DNA of 64,000 nt from Herbidospora mongoliensis (GCF_001570545.1 NZ_BBXD01000028.1:1-64000), one strand, 5' to 3'. Shown: positions 53,608 to 63,131, numbered from the stretch's first letter. The notes: a model not told the origin generated them from the letters alone. A program made the numbers and translations.

Positions 53608-55449
53608 ATGGGCGACTATCGAGACGTGTACCGGCGGAGCCTGGCCGACCCGGAGGCGTTCTGGCTGGAGGCCGCCAGGGCCGTCGACTGGGTGACGCCG
53701 CCCTCGCGGGCGCTCGACGACTCCGCCGCTCCGCTCTATCGGTGGTATCCCGATGCGGAGCTGAACACCGCGTACAACTGCCTCGACCGGCACGTCGCCA
53801 CGGGACGGGGTGAGCAGACCGCGCTCATCTGGGACAGCGCGATGACGGGTGGGGTGCGGCGGTACACGTACGGCAAGCTGCTCGACGAGGTCGCGCGGTT
53901 CGCGGGTGGGCTCAGGTCGCTCGGCGTCGGAAAGGGCGATCGGGTCGTCGTCTACATGCCGATGATCCCCGAGGCCGTGATCGCGATGCTGGCGTGCGCG
54001 CGGATCGGCGCGGTGCACTCGGTCGTGTTCGGCGGGTTCGCGCCGCGTGAGCTGGCCGCCCGCATCGACGACGCCGCGCCCAAGGCCATCGTGGCCGCTT
54101 CGTGTGGGCTTGAGCCGAACCGTACCGTCGAATATCGGCCCATCATCGACGAGGCCCTGCGACTGGCGCGGCACCGGCCCGAGGTCATCGTGATGCTCCA
54201 GCGCGACCAGGGGGTCGCCCGCATGGACGAACGCGACGTCGACTGGACGCAGCTGATGTCCACCGCGAGCCCGGCCGAGCCGGTGACGATGAAGGCGACC
54301 GATCCGCTCTACATCCTGTACACCTCGGGCACCACCGGGCGGCCGAAGGGCGTCGTGCGCGACACCGGCGGGCACGCGGTCGCGCTGGCCTGGTCGATGC
54401 TGAACGTCTACGGCGTCGCGCCGGGCGAGGTCTGGTGGACGGCTTCAGATGTCGGGTGGGTGGTCGGGCACAGTTACATCGTGTACGCGCCGCTTCTCAT
54501 CGGCGCCACCACCATCCTGTACGAGGGCAAGCCCGTCGCGACCCCCGACGCCGGTGCCTTCTGGCGGGTCATCGCCGAGCACGGCGTGGTCACGTTGTTC
54601 ACCGCGCCCACCGCGCTACGGGCGATCAAACGCGTCGACCCCGACGGCACGATGATCGGCGACCTGAAGACCTTCCGCGCCCTCTATCTGGCCGGGGAAC
54701 GGCTCGACCCCGACACCTACCACTGGGCCCACGACCACCTGGGCGTCCCGGTCGTCGACCACTGGTGGCAGACCGAGACCGGCTGGCCCATCGCCGCCAA
54801 CCCGCGCGGCCTCGACCCCATGCCGACCAAGCCGGGCTCGGCGACGGTCCCGCTGCCGGGCTGGGACGTCCAGATCCAGGACGACGGCGCGATCACCCTC
54901 AAACTCCCCCTGCCACCGGGATCGCTGCCGACGCTGTGGCACGACGACGAGCGCTACATTCGCGAATACCTGACCCGCTACCCCGGCCACTACCTGACCG
55001 GCGACGGCGGCTTCTTCGACGACGACGGCTACCTCTACGTCATGGGCCGCACCGACGACGTGATCAACGTGGCGGGCCACCGTCTCTCGACCGGCACCAT
55101 GGAGACGGTCCTGGCCGCCCACCCCGCCGTGGCCGAATGCGCGGTGATCGGGGTGGCCGATCCGGTGAAGGGCCAGGTCCCGCTTGGGCTGGTCGTGCTG
55201 AAGGCGGGCGCCGACATCTCGCCGGGACGGCTCCACGACGACCTGGTCCACGCGGTCCGGCGGGAGATCGGCCCGGTGGCGGCGTTCCGCGACGTGGCGA
55301 TCGTGCCGGCCCTGCCGAAGACCCGGTCGGGGAAGATCCTGCGCCGCTCGATGCGGGCCATCGCCGACGGCCGCGACGAACCGGTGCCCTCGACGATCGA
55401 AGACCCGGCGACCCTGGAGAACCTGCGCGCGGTGCTACGACCCGAGTAG
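53608..55449 (+). CDS. Propionyl-/acetyl-CoA synthetase-type acyl-CoA ligase
   Basis: A 613-residue AMP-forming ligase that activates a short carboxylate with ATP and CoA. A10-region Lys is in LPKTRSGKILRR (catalytic, possible acetylation site). The P-loop motif is ILYTSGTTGRPKGVVR; TASDVGWVVGHSY and HWWQTETGWPI are typical of the acetyl/propionyl group, closest to PrpE. Divergent from the IMPase-like gene with 33 bases between starts. The choice of propionate over acetate is tentative. Confidence 0.92.
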   Translation: MGDYRDVYRRSLADPEAFWLEAARAVDWVTPPSRALDDSAAPLYRWYPDAELNTAYNCLDRHVATGRGEQTALIWDSAMTGGVRRYTYGKLLDEVARFAGGLRSLGVGKGDRVVVYMPMIPEAVIAMLACARIGAVHSVVFGGFAPRELAARIDDAAPKAIVAASCGLEPNRTVEYRPIIDEALRLARHRPEVIVMLQRDQGVARMDERDVDWTQLMSTASPAEPVTMKATDPLYILYTSGTTGRPKGVVRDTGGHAVALAWSMLNVYGVAPGEVWWTASDVGWVVGHSYIVYAPLLIGATTILYEGKPVATPDAGAFWRVIAEHGVVTLFTAPTALRAIKRVDPDGTMIGDLKTFRALYLAGERLDPDTYHWAHDHLGVPVVDHWWQTETGWPIAANPRGLDPMPTKPGSATVPLPGWDVQIQDDGAITLKLPLPPGSLPTLWHDDERYIREYLTRYPGHYLTGDGGFFDDDGYLYVMGRTDDVINVAGHRLSTGTMETVLAAHPAVAECAVIGVADPVKGQVPLGLVVLKAGADISPGRLHDDLVHAVRREIGPVAAFRDVAIVPALPKTRSGKILRRSMRAIADGRDEPVPSTIEDPATLENLRAVLRPE

Positions 55450-55992
55450 CCGATATAGACCGTAAGCCGCCACCGATGAGGAGTCCGTAATCTCGCCGCG
55501 CCGGATCATCTGCTCGAAATCCGCACGTGACACCCACTGCTGACGCATGTCCTGTTCGGTGACCTCGCGGGCGGTGTCGCCCCGGGTCAGACCGGTCGCC
55601 ACGAAGGCGTGCATCGACTGGTCGCTCAGGCCGTGGGAGTTGTCGAGCCGGGCCAGGAAACGCATGCTCTCGGCCCGCAGCCCGGTCTCCTCCGCGAGTT
55701 CGGTGCGGGCCTCGTCCTCGCGATCGGGCACCTTCGCCGAGCCCTGCGGGAAGCTCCACGACCGGCGCCCGATCGGATAGCGATACTCCTCGACCAGGTG
55801 GAAGCCGTCGTTCTCCTCGGGGATGACGAGCACGAAATCGGCCCGCTGGACGTAGCCGTAGAGACCAGGTGTGCCGTCGGGGTGGACGATCTCGTCCTCC
55901 CGGACGGTCATCCAGGGGTTGGTGTAGACCTCCCGGCTGGAGACCGTGGTGATCACACCGCTCGACAGCCGTTCCTGCTGGTGGGCATCCAT
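55435..55992 (-). CDS. Nudix hydrolase
   Basis: A 185-residue Nudix protein. The Nudix box region is GSAKVPDREDEARTELAEETG; it deviates from GxxxxxExxxxxxxREUxEExG in having RTEL where RELx is usual, but the EExG metal end is kept. The N-terminal part resembles ADP-ribose/ADP-sugar pyrophosphatases. ATG 55992 follows GAGG by three bases; GTG 56001 is an alternative. It overlaps the convergent ligase gene by 15 bases. Confidence 0.82.
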   Translation of the reverse strand: MDAHQQERLSSGVITTVSSREVYTNPWMTVREDEIVHPDGTPGLYGYVQRADFVLVIPEENDGFHLVEEYRYPIGRRSWSFPQGSAKVPDREDEARTELAEETGLRAESMRFLARLDNSHGLSDQSMHAFVATGLTRGDTAREVTEQDMRQQWVSRADFEQMIRRGEITDSSSVAAYGLYRLLGS

Positions 55993-56148
55993 GATCCTCA
56001 CGGTAACCCGATGGAAGGTTCCATCTCTTCCGATGCCTAATAAACCAGTCAGTACGGGAGGTTTCTCCCAGGGAACATATATGACATATCACCGTAACGG
56101 ATGATCTATAGCGTCACGCGCATTACCTGGTTCCTCAAGGAGCACTTG

Positions 56149-59100
56149 GTGCGCAAAGTCCTGATCTCCCTCGTTTCACTCTCCCTCACTCTCGTCACCC
56201 TCCAACCGCAGCAGGCCAGCGCGAAGGTCGAACTCGACCTTGAGACGCTGACCGGTGCCGAGGCCATCTCCCTCATGGCCGCCGGCAAGCTGACGTCGGT
56301 CGAGCTGACCAAGGCGTACATCGCCCGGATCGAAGCTCTGAACAAGCGCGGTCCCGGTCTGAACGCGGTCACCGACCTCAACCCGAACGCGTTAAAGGAA
56401 GCCGAGGCGTACGACCGCCTGCGCAAGAAGGGCAAGTCGCTCGGCCCGGCCATGGGTCTGCCGATCCTGCTCAAGGACCTGATCGACGTCGAAGGCATGC
56501 ACACGACGGCGAACAACTGGTCGCTGCGCGAGTCCTATCCGGCCACCGACGCCGGCATCACCAAGAAGCTGAAGGCGAGCGGCGTCGTCATCCTCGGCAA
56601 GCTGGGGCTGTCGGAGTTCGCCAACAGTTTCGGCAGCCAGCCCTCTGGCTTCGGGAACTACGGCGGTCAGGTCCTCAACGGCATCGACGCCGACCAGAAC
56701 CCCTCGGGTTCTTCGTCGGGCACCGGCTCGGCCATGGCCGCTGCGCTGTCGACGCTGGGCATCGGCACCGAGACCTCCGGCTCGATCATCTCGCCCTCGG
56801 GCGCGAACAGCCTCGTGGGTCTGCGGCCGACCGTCGGGCTCGTCCCCGGCTACGGCATCGCGCCCATCTCGGCCTCGCAGGACATCGCGGGCCCGATGGT
56901 GCGCACCGTCTCCGACGCCGCGCTGACGCTGGCCTCGATCGCCGGGCCCGACCCGGTGGCCGACGCCGGTTACAAGGCCATGTTCGGCGACGACTACATC
57001 GCGAAGGGCATCATCCCCGCGATCCCGACGACGCTGCCCGACTACACCAAGGCCATCGACCTCGGTTTCGTCGCGGGCAAGAAGATCGGGTACAACGGCA
57101 ACCTCACCGAGGGCAGCCCGCTCAAGATCGCGTACGACGCCCTCGTGGCCGCCGGCGCCATCCTGGTGCCCCGCCCGCAGTCGACGCTCCCCTCGCTGCC
57201 CGCGCTGCCCAGCGGCTATGAGCAGCACAAGAGCATCGACTCCTACTACGAGCGGCTCGGCCCGCAGGCGCCGATCAACTCGCTGCTCGAAGAGGTGCAG
57301 GTCAACCAGGCCGAGGCGCACCAGGCGCTCAAGTTCGGCAACAGCAACCACCTGAACTCGTCGCTGTCGGACGTGACCCCGGGTGGGGCGAACGAGCAGG
57401 CGTACCGGACGAACCTTGCGATCCGTAAGGCCGCCTGGCACAAGGGCATCGACGACATGATGACCTACACCGACTCGAACCCGGCGTCGCCGGCCGACCC
57501 GGTGATCGCCATCCTGGGCAGCGCGCCGAGCGCCCCGCAGGCCGGTTACCCGTCGATCACGATCCCGATGGGCTACACCGCGACCCAGCGGCGCGCCCAG
57601 AGCGTCCAGATCCACGGTGGCGCCTACGACGAGTTCGACCTGCTCGGCGTCGCGTACGTCATCGAGCAGTCGACCAAGCTCCGTCAGCCGGCGTCGCTGG
57701 TCAACCCGAGCATGTACCGCTGCGCGAAGACGACCCCGGCTCCGCCGTTCGCCGGGCGTGGCGGCTGCAACCCCGACTACGACGCCGTCCTCAAGGTGAC
57801 CGGCTACGACTCCCGCGCCCTCGGCTTCTCCCTGGAGACCGAGACCGCGCAGAGCCTGATCCAGAAGCTGAACAAGGACGAGGTCTCCGCCGAGGAGCTC
57901 ACCCGCGCCTACCTCGACCGCATCGCGCTGACCAACGCCGAGGGCCCGGCCACCCAGGCCGTCCGCGAGATCAACGCCGACGCGATCAAGGAAGCCCGCA
58001 AGCTCGACCAGGAGCGGTGGAAGTACCGCACCGGCGAGCCCACCAGCCCGAACGACACGCGCCCGCTGCGTCCCGCCCTCTGGGGCCTGCCGGTGCTGGT
58101 CAACGACACCATCGACGCCAAGTCGCTGTCGACCACCGGTGGCTCGATCGCCCTCCAGGGCACCAAGCCCGCCGCCGACTCGGCCATCGTGGCCAAGCTG
58201 AAGGCCGCCGGCGCGATCGTGCTCGGCAAGACCAACGTCACCGAGCTGAACGGCGTCTTCGACGCCAACCTGCCGAAGGGCTACTCCTCGCTCGGCGGCC
58301 AGGTCCTGCTCCCGAACGACACCGACAAGACCCCCGCGGGTTCGTCGGCCGGCGCCGCGGCGGCCACCGCCTCCGGCCTGGCCGCGATCACGATCGGCTC
58401 GGAGACCTCGCTCGACTCGGCGCAGCTCCTCGCCCCGGCCGACGCGGCCGGCGTGGTGGGCCTCAAGCCGACCGTCGGACTGGTCAGCACCACCGGTGTG
58501 CTCCCTGTGGCCAAGTCGCAGGACGCCCCCGGCCCGATCACCCGCAGCGTCGGCGACGCCGCGACGATCCTCAACGTGATCGCCGACCCGGCCACCCCGG
58601 TCGACTACACCAAGGATCTGAAGGCCGACGCCCTCGCCGGCAAGAAGATCGCCGTGGTCTCCAGCACGAGCGCGCCCTACCAGGACGCGATCGCCAAGCT
58701 GCAGGGCCTCGGCGCGACCGTCACCCAGGTCTCGGTCGCCACCCCGGCCGCGACCGACAGCATCGTCGCCACCGAGTTCAAGCGTGACCTGAACGCCTAC
58801 CTGGCCACGACCAAGCCCGGCACGACGCTGCAGAGCATCATCGACTACAACATCGCCAACCCGGTCGAGGGCCTGAAGTACCAGCAGGGTCAACTGCTGG
58901 CCGCCCAGGCGATCGACCTGGCCGACCCCGCCGTCTCGGCGAAGTACCAGGCCGACCTGGCGAACGGCAAGGCCGCCAACAAGGCCGTCCTGGACACCGT
59001 CCTGAGCGGCTACGACCTGATCCTGGTCCCGAGCGGCAGCAACGTGATCGGCTACGCCGACCGCGCCGGCTACCCCGCGCTCACCATCCCCGCCGGGTAT

Positions 59101-59334
59101 GGCGCGCAGGCCAGCTCCTCGGGCCGCAACCCCATCGGTGTGACCCTCATCGGCGGCGCCTTCTCCGAGGCGAAGCTGCTGGCGGGCGGCTACGCGCTGG
59201 AGCAGGCGATCGACGACCGCCTGGCCCCCAGCTACACCAACCCCAGCATGTGGCGCTGCGTGCCGGAGAGCACCTTCTTCACCGGCGAGTACTGCGTGAC
59301 GGGCGACCGCTTCGCTCCTCGCTTCAAGGGATAA
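56149..59334 (+). CDS. Secreted double amidase; second repeat catalytically degenerate
   Basis: A 1061-residue exported protein. Signal peptide (residues 1-25, QQASAKV). Two amidase-signature domains in a row: repeat 1 (about 30-560) and repeat 2 (about 565-1061). Repeat 1 has Lys109 (LLKDLIDV), the Ser-rich loop PSGSSSGTGS and nucleophile Ser212 (TETSGSI). In repeat 2 the Lys is Asn652 (LVNDTID) and the nucleophile is Asp756 (SETSLDS), so it is likely inactive. The GTG start at 56149 is preceded by AAGGAG and starts the signal peptide. It likely splits amide bonds outside the cell through repeat 1. Confidence 0.88.
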   Translation: MRKVLISLVSLSLTLVTLQPQQASAKVELDLETLTGAEAISLMAAGKLTSVELTKAYIARIEALNKRGPGLNAVTDLNPNALKEAEAYDRLRKKGKSLGPAMGLPILLKDLIDVEGMHTTANNWSLRESYPATDAGITKKLKASGVVILGKLGLSEFANSFGSQPSGFGNYGGQVLNGIDADQNPSGSSSGTGSAMAAALSTLGIGTETSGSIISPSGANSLVGLRPTVGLVPGYGIAPISASQDIAGPMVRTVSDAALTLASIAGPDPVADAGYKAMFGDDYIAKGIIPAIPTTLPDYTKAIDLGFVAGKKIGYNGNLTEGSPLKIAYDALVAAGAILVPRPQSTLPSLPALPSGYEQHKSIDSYYERLGPQAPINSLLEEVQVNQAEAHQALKFGNSNHLNSSLSDVTPGGANEQAYRTNLAIRKAAWHKGIDDMMTYTDSNPASPADPVIAILGSAPSAPQAGYPSITIPMGYTATQRRAQSVQIHGGAYDEFDLLGVAYVIEQSTKLRQPASLVNPSMYRCAKTTPAPPFAGRGGCNPDYDAVLKVTGYDSRALGFSLETETAQSLIQKLNKDEVSAEELTRAYLDRIALTNAEGPATQAVREINADAIKEARKLDQERWKYRTGEPTSPNDTRPLRPALWGLPVLVNDTIDAKSLSTTGGSIALQGTKPAADSAIVAKLKAAGAIVLGKTNVTELNGVFDANLPKGYSSLGGQVLLPNDTDKTPAGSSAGAAAATASGLAAITIGSETSLDSAQLLAPADAAGVVGLKPTVGLVSTTGVLPVAKSQDAPGPITRSVGDAATILNVIADPATPVDYTKDLKADALAGKKIAVVSSTSAPYQDAIAKLQGLGATVTQVSVATPAATDSIVATEFKRDLNAYLATTKPGTTLQSIIDYNIANPVEGLKYQQGQLLAAQAIDLADPAVSAKYQADLANGKAANKAVLDTVLSGYDLILVPSGSNVIGYADRAGYPALTIPAGYGAQASSSGRNPIGVTLIGGAFSEAKLLAGGYALEQAIDDRLAPSYTNPSMWRCVPESTFFTGEYCVTGDRFAPRFKG

Positions 59335-59347
59335 CCACCAGTAACCG

Positions 59348-59381
59348 AAAAGGGCCCGCGGCTCCCACGCGGGCCCTTTTT
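59348..59381 (+). terminator. Rho-independent terminator after the double amidase
   Basis: AAAAGGGCCCGCG and CGCGGGCCCTTTT form a strong stem around the loop GCTCCCA, followed by a T-run, 14 bases after the stop codon. This is the clearest intrinsic terminator in the window. Confidence 0.88.
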
Positions 59382-59547
59382 CGTGCGCGTGTACGACCTG
59401 CTCGACTTGGGCCGGGGTCGCCCCGGTCTCAGGGTGGGCGGAGCCGTAAAGAACTCGTATGTGAGAGCGGGACCGCCCGCACCATCACGCGGTCGCTCCC
59501 TATGTCGGCCTTGACTTATATAAGTTCATCCTGACATAGTCGGGCAC

Positions 59548-59871
59548 GTGAACGCCTTCGACGTGTTGGGCGATCCCGTGCGCCGCCGTATCCTCGAGCT
59601 GCTCAGCGAGGGTGAGCAGGGCTCGGGCGCGATCACCTCGGCCGTGCGCGCCGAGTTCGGGATCTCGCATTCGGCCGTGGCCCAGCACCTGCGGGTGCTG
59701 CGCGAGACCGGCTTCGCGACCGTGCGCGCCGAGGGCACCCGACGCCTCTACGTCGTGGACTCCACCCCGCTCAATGAGGTCGACGTGTGGCTCGACCGAT
59801 TCCGCCGGTTCTGGTCGCAGCGCCTCGACGCGCTGGAGACCGAGCTGGCCCGTACGAGGAGGAAGAAATGA
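59548..59871 (+). CDS. ArsR-family winged-helix regulator
   Basis: A 107-residue regulator. MNAFDVLGDPVRRRILELL and ISHSAVAQHLRVLRETGFATVRAEGTRRLY show the ArsR winged helix; no Cys metal sites are present. Members paired with an SRPBCC gene repress or activate that operon. It overlaps the next gene by four bases (59868-59871), so the two are co-translated. Confidence 0.92.
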   Translation: MNAFDVLGDPVRRRILELLSEGEQGSGAITSAVRAEFGISHSAVAQHLRVLRETGFATVRAEGTRRLYVVDSTPLNEVDVWLDRFRRFWSQRLDALETELARTRRKK

Positions 59872-60434
59872 TCGACATAGCCTGGACCTCCCGCGAGGTC
59901 ACCCGCGACGACGAGACCGTGGCCGTCGTCCTGCGCCGCGACTTCGGCTCCCCCGTCGACGACGTCTGGGACGCCCTGACCGACCCCGAACGCCTCAAGC
60001 GCTGGTTCCTCCCGGTCAGCGGCGACCTCCGGGCGGGCGGCACGTTCACCACCGAGGGCGGCGCGGGCGGCGCGATCCTGGCCTGCGAGAAGCCGTTCCT
60101 GCAGTTCACCTACGGCGGCGAGACCAGCGTCGTGACGGTCAGACTGTCCGCCCGCGAGGAGTCGACGACGCTGGAGCTGACCCACACGGTCCCGGTCGCG
60201 ATGGCCCAGAGCGGCGCGGGCGCGCTGTGGGTCGGGCCGGGCTGGGACGAGGCCTACCTCGCACTGGAGCTCTTCCTCGACGGCAAGGAGGCGCAGGGCC
60301 AGGTCACCCCCGAATACGGCCGGGCCACGGTGGCGGCGTGGGTCGCGGCCGTCGAGACGTCGGGAACGGCGACGGCGGAGGAGATCGAGACGGCCCGGCA
60401 GATGGCCGTTCAGCAGTACGTCGCGCAGGAGTAA
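59868..60434 (+). CDS. SRPBCC/AHSA1-type ligand-binding protein
   Basis: A 188-residue START-like protein: VLRRDFGSPVDDVWDALTDPERLKRWF begins the domain and GGAILACEKP and LELTHTV continue it. AHSA1-like proteins bind hydrophobic ligands or help other proteins fold. Encoded with an ArsR-type regulator, the common pair in actinomycetes. The C-terminal 50 residues are a helical extension. Confidence 0.88.
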   Translation: MIDIAWTSREVTRDDETVAVVLRRDFGSPVDDVWDALTDPERLKRWFLPVSGDLRAGGTFTTEGGAGGAILACEKPFLQFTYGGETSVVTVRLSAREESTTLELTHTVPVAMAQSGAGALWVGPGWDEAYLALELFLDGKEAQGQVTPEYGRATVAAWVAAVETSGTATAEEIETARQMAVQQYVAQE

Positions 60435-60451
60435 GCGGCCAGAGTGGAACC

Positions 60452-61027
60452 ATGAGCATTTTCGAGAACCCCCCAGCGGCGGCGGCCTGGCGGCACGTCG
60501 ACGCGCGGAACGGATTCGAGGTCGTCTTCTTCACCGTCTCGCGCGAGGGCGTCCGCGCTCACGGCTCCACCTCGGCCGTCGAGGACGGCGAGCCCTGGCA
60601 CGTCGAGTACGACATCACCCTCGACCCGTCGTGGCGCACCCGCGTCGCCCGCATCCGCAACCGGACACCGGCCGGAGAGAACGTTCTTCTGATCGAGAGC
60701 GACGGCGCCGGCCACTGGACGGTGAACGGGGAACCGCAGCCCTTCCTCGACGGCGTCCACGACGTCGATCTCGAGTCGTCGGCGATGACCAACGCCTTCC
60801 CCGTGCACCGGGAGGACCTGCCGGCCTTCGACGCACCGGCCGTGTACGTCCGGGCCGTCGACCTGCGGGTCGAACGGCTGGAGCAGCACTACACCCGGAC
60901 CGGGGATCTGTCCTTCGACTACGCCTCACCCGCGTTCGGCACGTTCTGCCGCCTCGACTACGACCCGTCCGGCCTGGTTGTGAACTATCCGGGCATCGCG
61001 ATCAGAGACGCGTCGATCCTCGGGTGA
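60452..61027 (+). CDS. Putative glycolipid-binding (DUF1089-like) protein
   Basis: A 191-residue soluble protein. VRAHGSTSAVEDGEPWHVEYDITLD, WTVNGEPQPFLDG and VDLESSAMTNAFPVHR match the putative glycolipid-binding family. Likely a beta-barrel lipid or sugar carrier. It is 17 bases after the SRPBCC gene and may be in the same operon. Confidence 0.78.
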   Translation: MSIFENPPAAAAWRHVDARNGFEVVFFTVSREGVRAHGSTSAVEDGEPWHVEYDITLDPSWRTRVARIRNRTPAGENVLLIESDGAGHWTVNGEPQPFLDGVHDVDLESSAMTNAFPVHREDLPAFDAPAVYVRAVDLRVERLEQHYTRTGDLSFDYASPAFGTFCRLDYDPSGLVVNYPGIAIRDASILG

Positions 61028-61741
61028 TCATCGTGCCTCGGGGTCGTGGCCGAGGGCCGCGCGGCCGCCGTCCACGGGGATGACGGCGCCACTGACGAAC
61101 GAGGCGGCGTCGGAGAGCAGGTAGGCGACCGTGTCGGCCACCTCCTCCGGGCGCCCGACGCGGCCGATCGGGTGGAGGCGGCGCATCTCCTCCTCCACCA
61201 GGTCGTTCGTGTACGCGGCGTAGCGCTCGGTCCAGACCGAACCCAGCGCGACGGCGTTGACCCTGACGCCGTGTGGCCCGTAGTCGACGGCGAGCGCCTT
61301 GGTGAGTCCTTCGGTGGCGGCCTTGGCGGTCGCGTAGGCCATGGCTCCCCTGACCGGCCGCTGCGCCTGGTGCGAGGAGACGTTGACGATCGATCCCTCG
61401 CTCCTGGCCAGGAATCTTCTGACCGCCGTGGCACAACCGGTGATCACGGGGTTGAGGTTGAGCCCGATGGCGTCGATGACCTCGTGCGGCGGGGCGTCGT
61501 GAAGGGACACGTCGCGAAATATCGCCGCATTGTTGACCCAGCCGACGAGATCGCCGTTCTCCTCGGCCAGATCAGCGGCGTGTTCGGCGACCGCCGGGTC
61601 GGAGACGTCGCCCTTGACCGGAATGCCCACCGGCCCCGGATCGAGATCGACCACCACCACCTGACCGTCGCGAGACAGCCGCTCGGCGATGGCCCGACCG
61701 ATCCCACGGCCTCCTCCGGTGACCACATAGGTACGTCGCAT
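61028..61741 (-). CDS. Short-chain dehydrogenase/reductase
   Basis: A 237-residue classical SDR. VVTGGGRGIGRAIAERL (cofactor loop), VGWVNNAAIF, NVSSHQAQ and the catalytic YATAKAA (Tyr-x-x-x-Lys). VDLDPGPVG after strand 2 suggests NAD(H) preference. Its stop is adjacent to that of the convergent glycolipid-binding gene. The ATG at 61741 shares bases with the ATG of the divergent gene if that begins at 61740. Confidence 0.9.
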   Translation of the reverse strand: MRRTYVVTGGGRGIGRAIAERLSRDGQVVVVDLDPGPVGIPVKGDVSDPAVAEHAADLAEENGDLVGWVNNAAIFRDVSLHDAPPHEVIDAIGLNLNPVITGCATAVRRFLARSEGSIVNVSSHQAQRPVRGAMAYATAKAATEGLTKALAVDYGPHGVRVNAVALGSVWTERYAAYTNDLVEEEMRRLHPIGRVGRPEEVADTVAYLLSDAASFVSGAVIPVDGGRAALGHDPEAR

Positions 61742-61751
61742 GTCTAGCATG

Positions 61752-62600
61752 ATGCCCGTGAGAAGTCTGGACGAACGAGAGTGGCGGGCCCGCCGGGAAG
61801 CTCACCACGCGCGGGTGGACGTATGGATCGAGCCCCATCTCGAACGCCGCCGGCGATCCCAGACGCATCCGGTCGAAGACTTCCTGTTCAGCTACTACGG
61901 CTACCGGCCGAGCCGGTTGCGGCGCTGGCATCCGGGCGCGTTCACCGTGCTGGAAGGGGCCTCGGATTTCGGCACCGGCTACGTCCCCGCCTCCGGCGGC
62001 CAGATCCTCGATCTTCAGGAGCTGATCGGCCGGAGGTCGGAGTCGATCGCCTGGATCGCCGACCTGCTCCGGCGCACGGCCTCCCGGGCCGGGCAGTTCG
62101 GCTGCTTCGGCATGCACGAGTGGGCCATGGTCTACCGGACCGACGACATCCGGCACGCCTCCCAGCCGCTGCGCCTCTCCTCCGAGCAGGTCGCGGCGGC
62201 GGTCGAGGAACGGCCGCTGAAGTGCACCCATTTCGACGCGTTCCGCTTCTTCACCGAACCGGCCCGCCCCCTGAACACGGCGGTGCTGACCCGAGAACTC
62301 CAGCCCGTGACGGAGCAGCCCGGCTGCCTGCACGCGAACATGGACCTCTACAAGTGGGCGGTCAAACTCTCACCGCTGGTCCCCAGCGAACTGGTGGCCG
62401 ACTGCTTCGCGCTGGCCCGCGACGTCCGGGCGGTCGACATGCGCGCCAGCCCCTATGACCTCCGGCACCTCGGCTACGACCCGATCCCGATCGAGACCGC
62501 CGAGGGCCGGACCGTCTACGCCGCCGCGCAGCGCGAGTTCGCCGCTCGGGCGGCCCCGTTGCGGGCCGAACTCCTCGCCTGGTGCGACCGCCTCATCTGA
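61752..62600 (+). CDS. Conserved actinobacterial protein (annotated in relatives as 3-methyladenine DNA glycosylase)
   Basis: A 282-residue soluble protein; MPVRSLDEREWRARREAHHA at the start, HPVEDFLFSYYGYRPSRLRRWHPG next, then CLHANMDLYKWAVKLSP and a Pro-rich Asp/Arg-rich end. Close relatives in actinomycetes often carry the name 3-methyladenine DNA glycosylase; this is memory, and I see no helix-hairpin-helix motif to confirm it. In-frame ATGs at 61740 and 61749 are also possible, and no ribosome site is visible, so a leaderless start is likely. Confidence 0.72.
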   Translation: MPVRSLDEREWRARREAHHARVDVWIEPHLERRRRSQTHPVEDFLFSYYGYRPSRLRRWHPGAFTVLEGASDFGTGYVPASGGQILDLQELIGRRSESIAWIADLLRRTASRAGQFGCFGMHEWAMVYRTDDIRHASQPLRLSSEQVAAAVEERPLKCTHFDAFRFFTEPARPLNTAVLTRELQPVTEQPGCLHANMDLYKWAVKLSPLVPSELVADCFALARDVRAVDMRASPYDLRHLGYDPIPIETAEGRTVYAAAQREFAARAAPLRAELLAWCDRLI

Positions 62601-62719
62601 TCCGCTGGGCCGAGACGGTCCAGGTGTTGCCGGCAGGTCGCGGCGGGGACCCTGCCCGCCGTGTAGACGGGGTTCCTGACGAGCGTGGCGGCCAGGCCGA
62701 TGATGAGGGGGGTGCTCAT
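62593..62719 (-). pseudogene. Internally deleted relative of the zinc-peptidase-like paralogues
   Basis: The minus strand starts MSTPLIIGLAATL, then VRNPVYTAGRVPAATC, like the N-terminal part of the three paralogues (LAKNVLYSSGTIPRSTC). Directly after the Cys, a shifted frame reads AGNTWTVSAQRIR and a stop at 62593, like their C-terminal NTWTVANSQVA. Some 200 residues between the two are missing. This is a scar of a fourth gene, deleted in the middle. It overlaps the end of the preceding plus-strand gene by eight bases. Confidence 0.65.
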
Positions 62720-62737
62720 GGGGCACGACGATATGAC

Positions 62738-63070
62738 TCAGCTCTGGACGATCACCACGGCATGCCCCGACTCGGCCGCGTGCGCGAAGAACGCCCTGAG
62801 ACGTTCGTAGTGGTCGCGGACGTAGTCGGCCTCGTCGTCCGGCAGGTCGTGGGCAAGGGACTCCCACGGGGTGGCGGCCAGGTAGTCGGCCGAGGCCCTG
62901 ACCTCGGCGGCGGTGAGCCGGTCACCGTCGATGATGTCGAAGGGCGCGTCGGCCAGCAGGTCGGCGAGCTCGTCACCGGCCTTGTCGATGTCGAACCCGG
63001 GCTCCGGTTCCGGCGTCTCGGCGTCGAGCCAGTCGGCCGGGACGCTGACATAGGCGTTGATGACTCCCAC
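62738..63070 (-). CDS. Hypothetical protein (110 residues)
   Basis: A small, very acidic protein (GDELADLLADAPFDIIDGDRLTAAEVR, LPDDEADYVRDHYERLRAFF), resembling DUF1877-like small proteins in general make-up. No signal peptide or membrane segment. Strong composition bias fits a cytosolic adaptor or inhibitor; no function is claimed. Confidence 0.62.
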   Translation of the reverse strand: MGVINAYVSVPADWLDAETPEPEPGFDIDKAGDELADLLADAPFDIIDGDRLTAAEVRASADYLAATPWESLAHDLPDDEADYVRDHYERLRAFFAHAAESGHAVVIVQS

Positions 63071-63131
63071 GACACCGCACCCTAGAAGAACGCGCGCCTG
63101 TCGGCGGAGTGGCCCGAACCACTTCCGGAGC

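Noticed and set aside
56392-58893. An 833-codon open frame on the minus strand
   Set aside because: Antisense to the double amidase gene; Arg/Gly/Asp-rich repetitive sequence with no recognisable domain.
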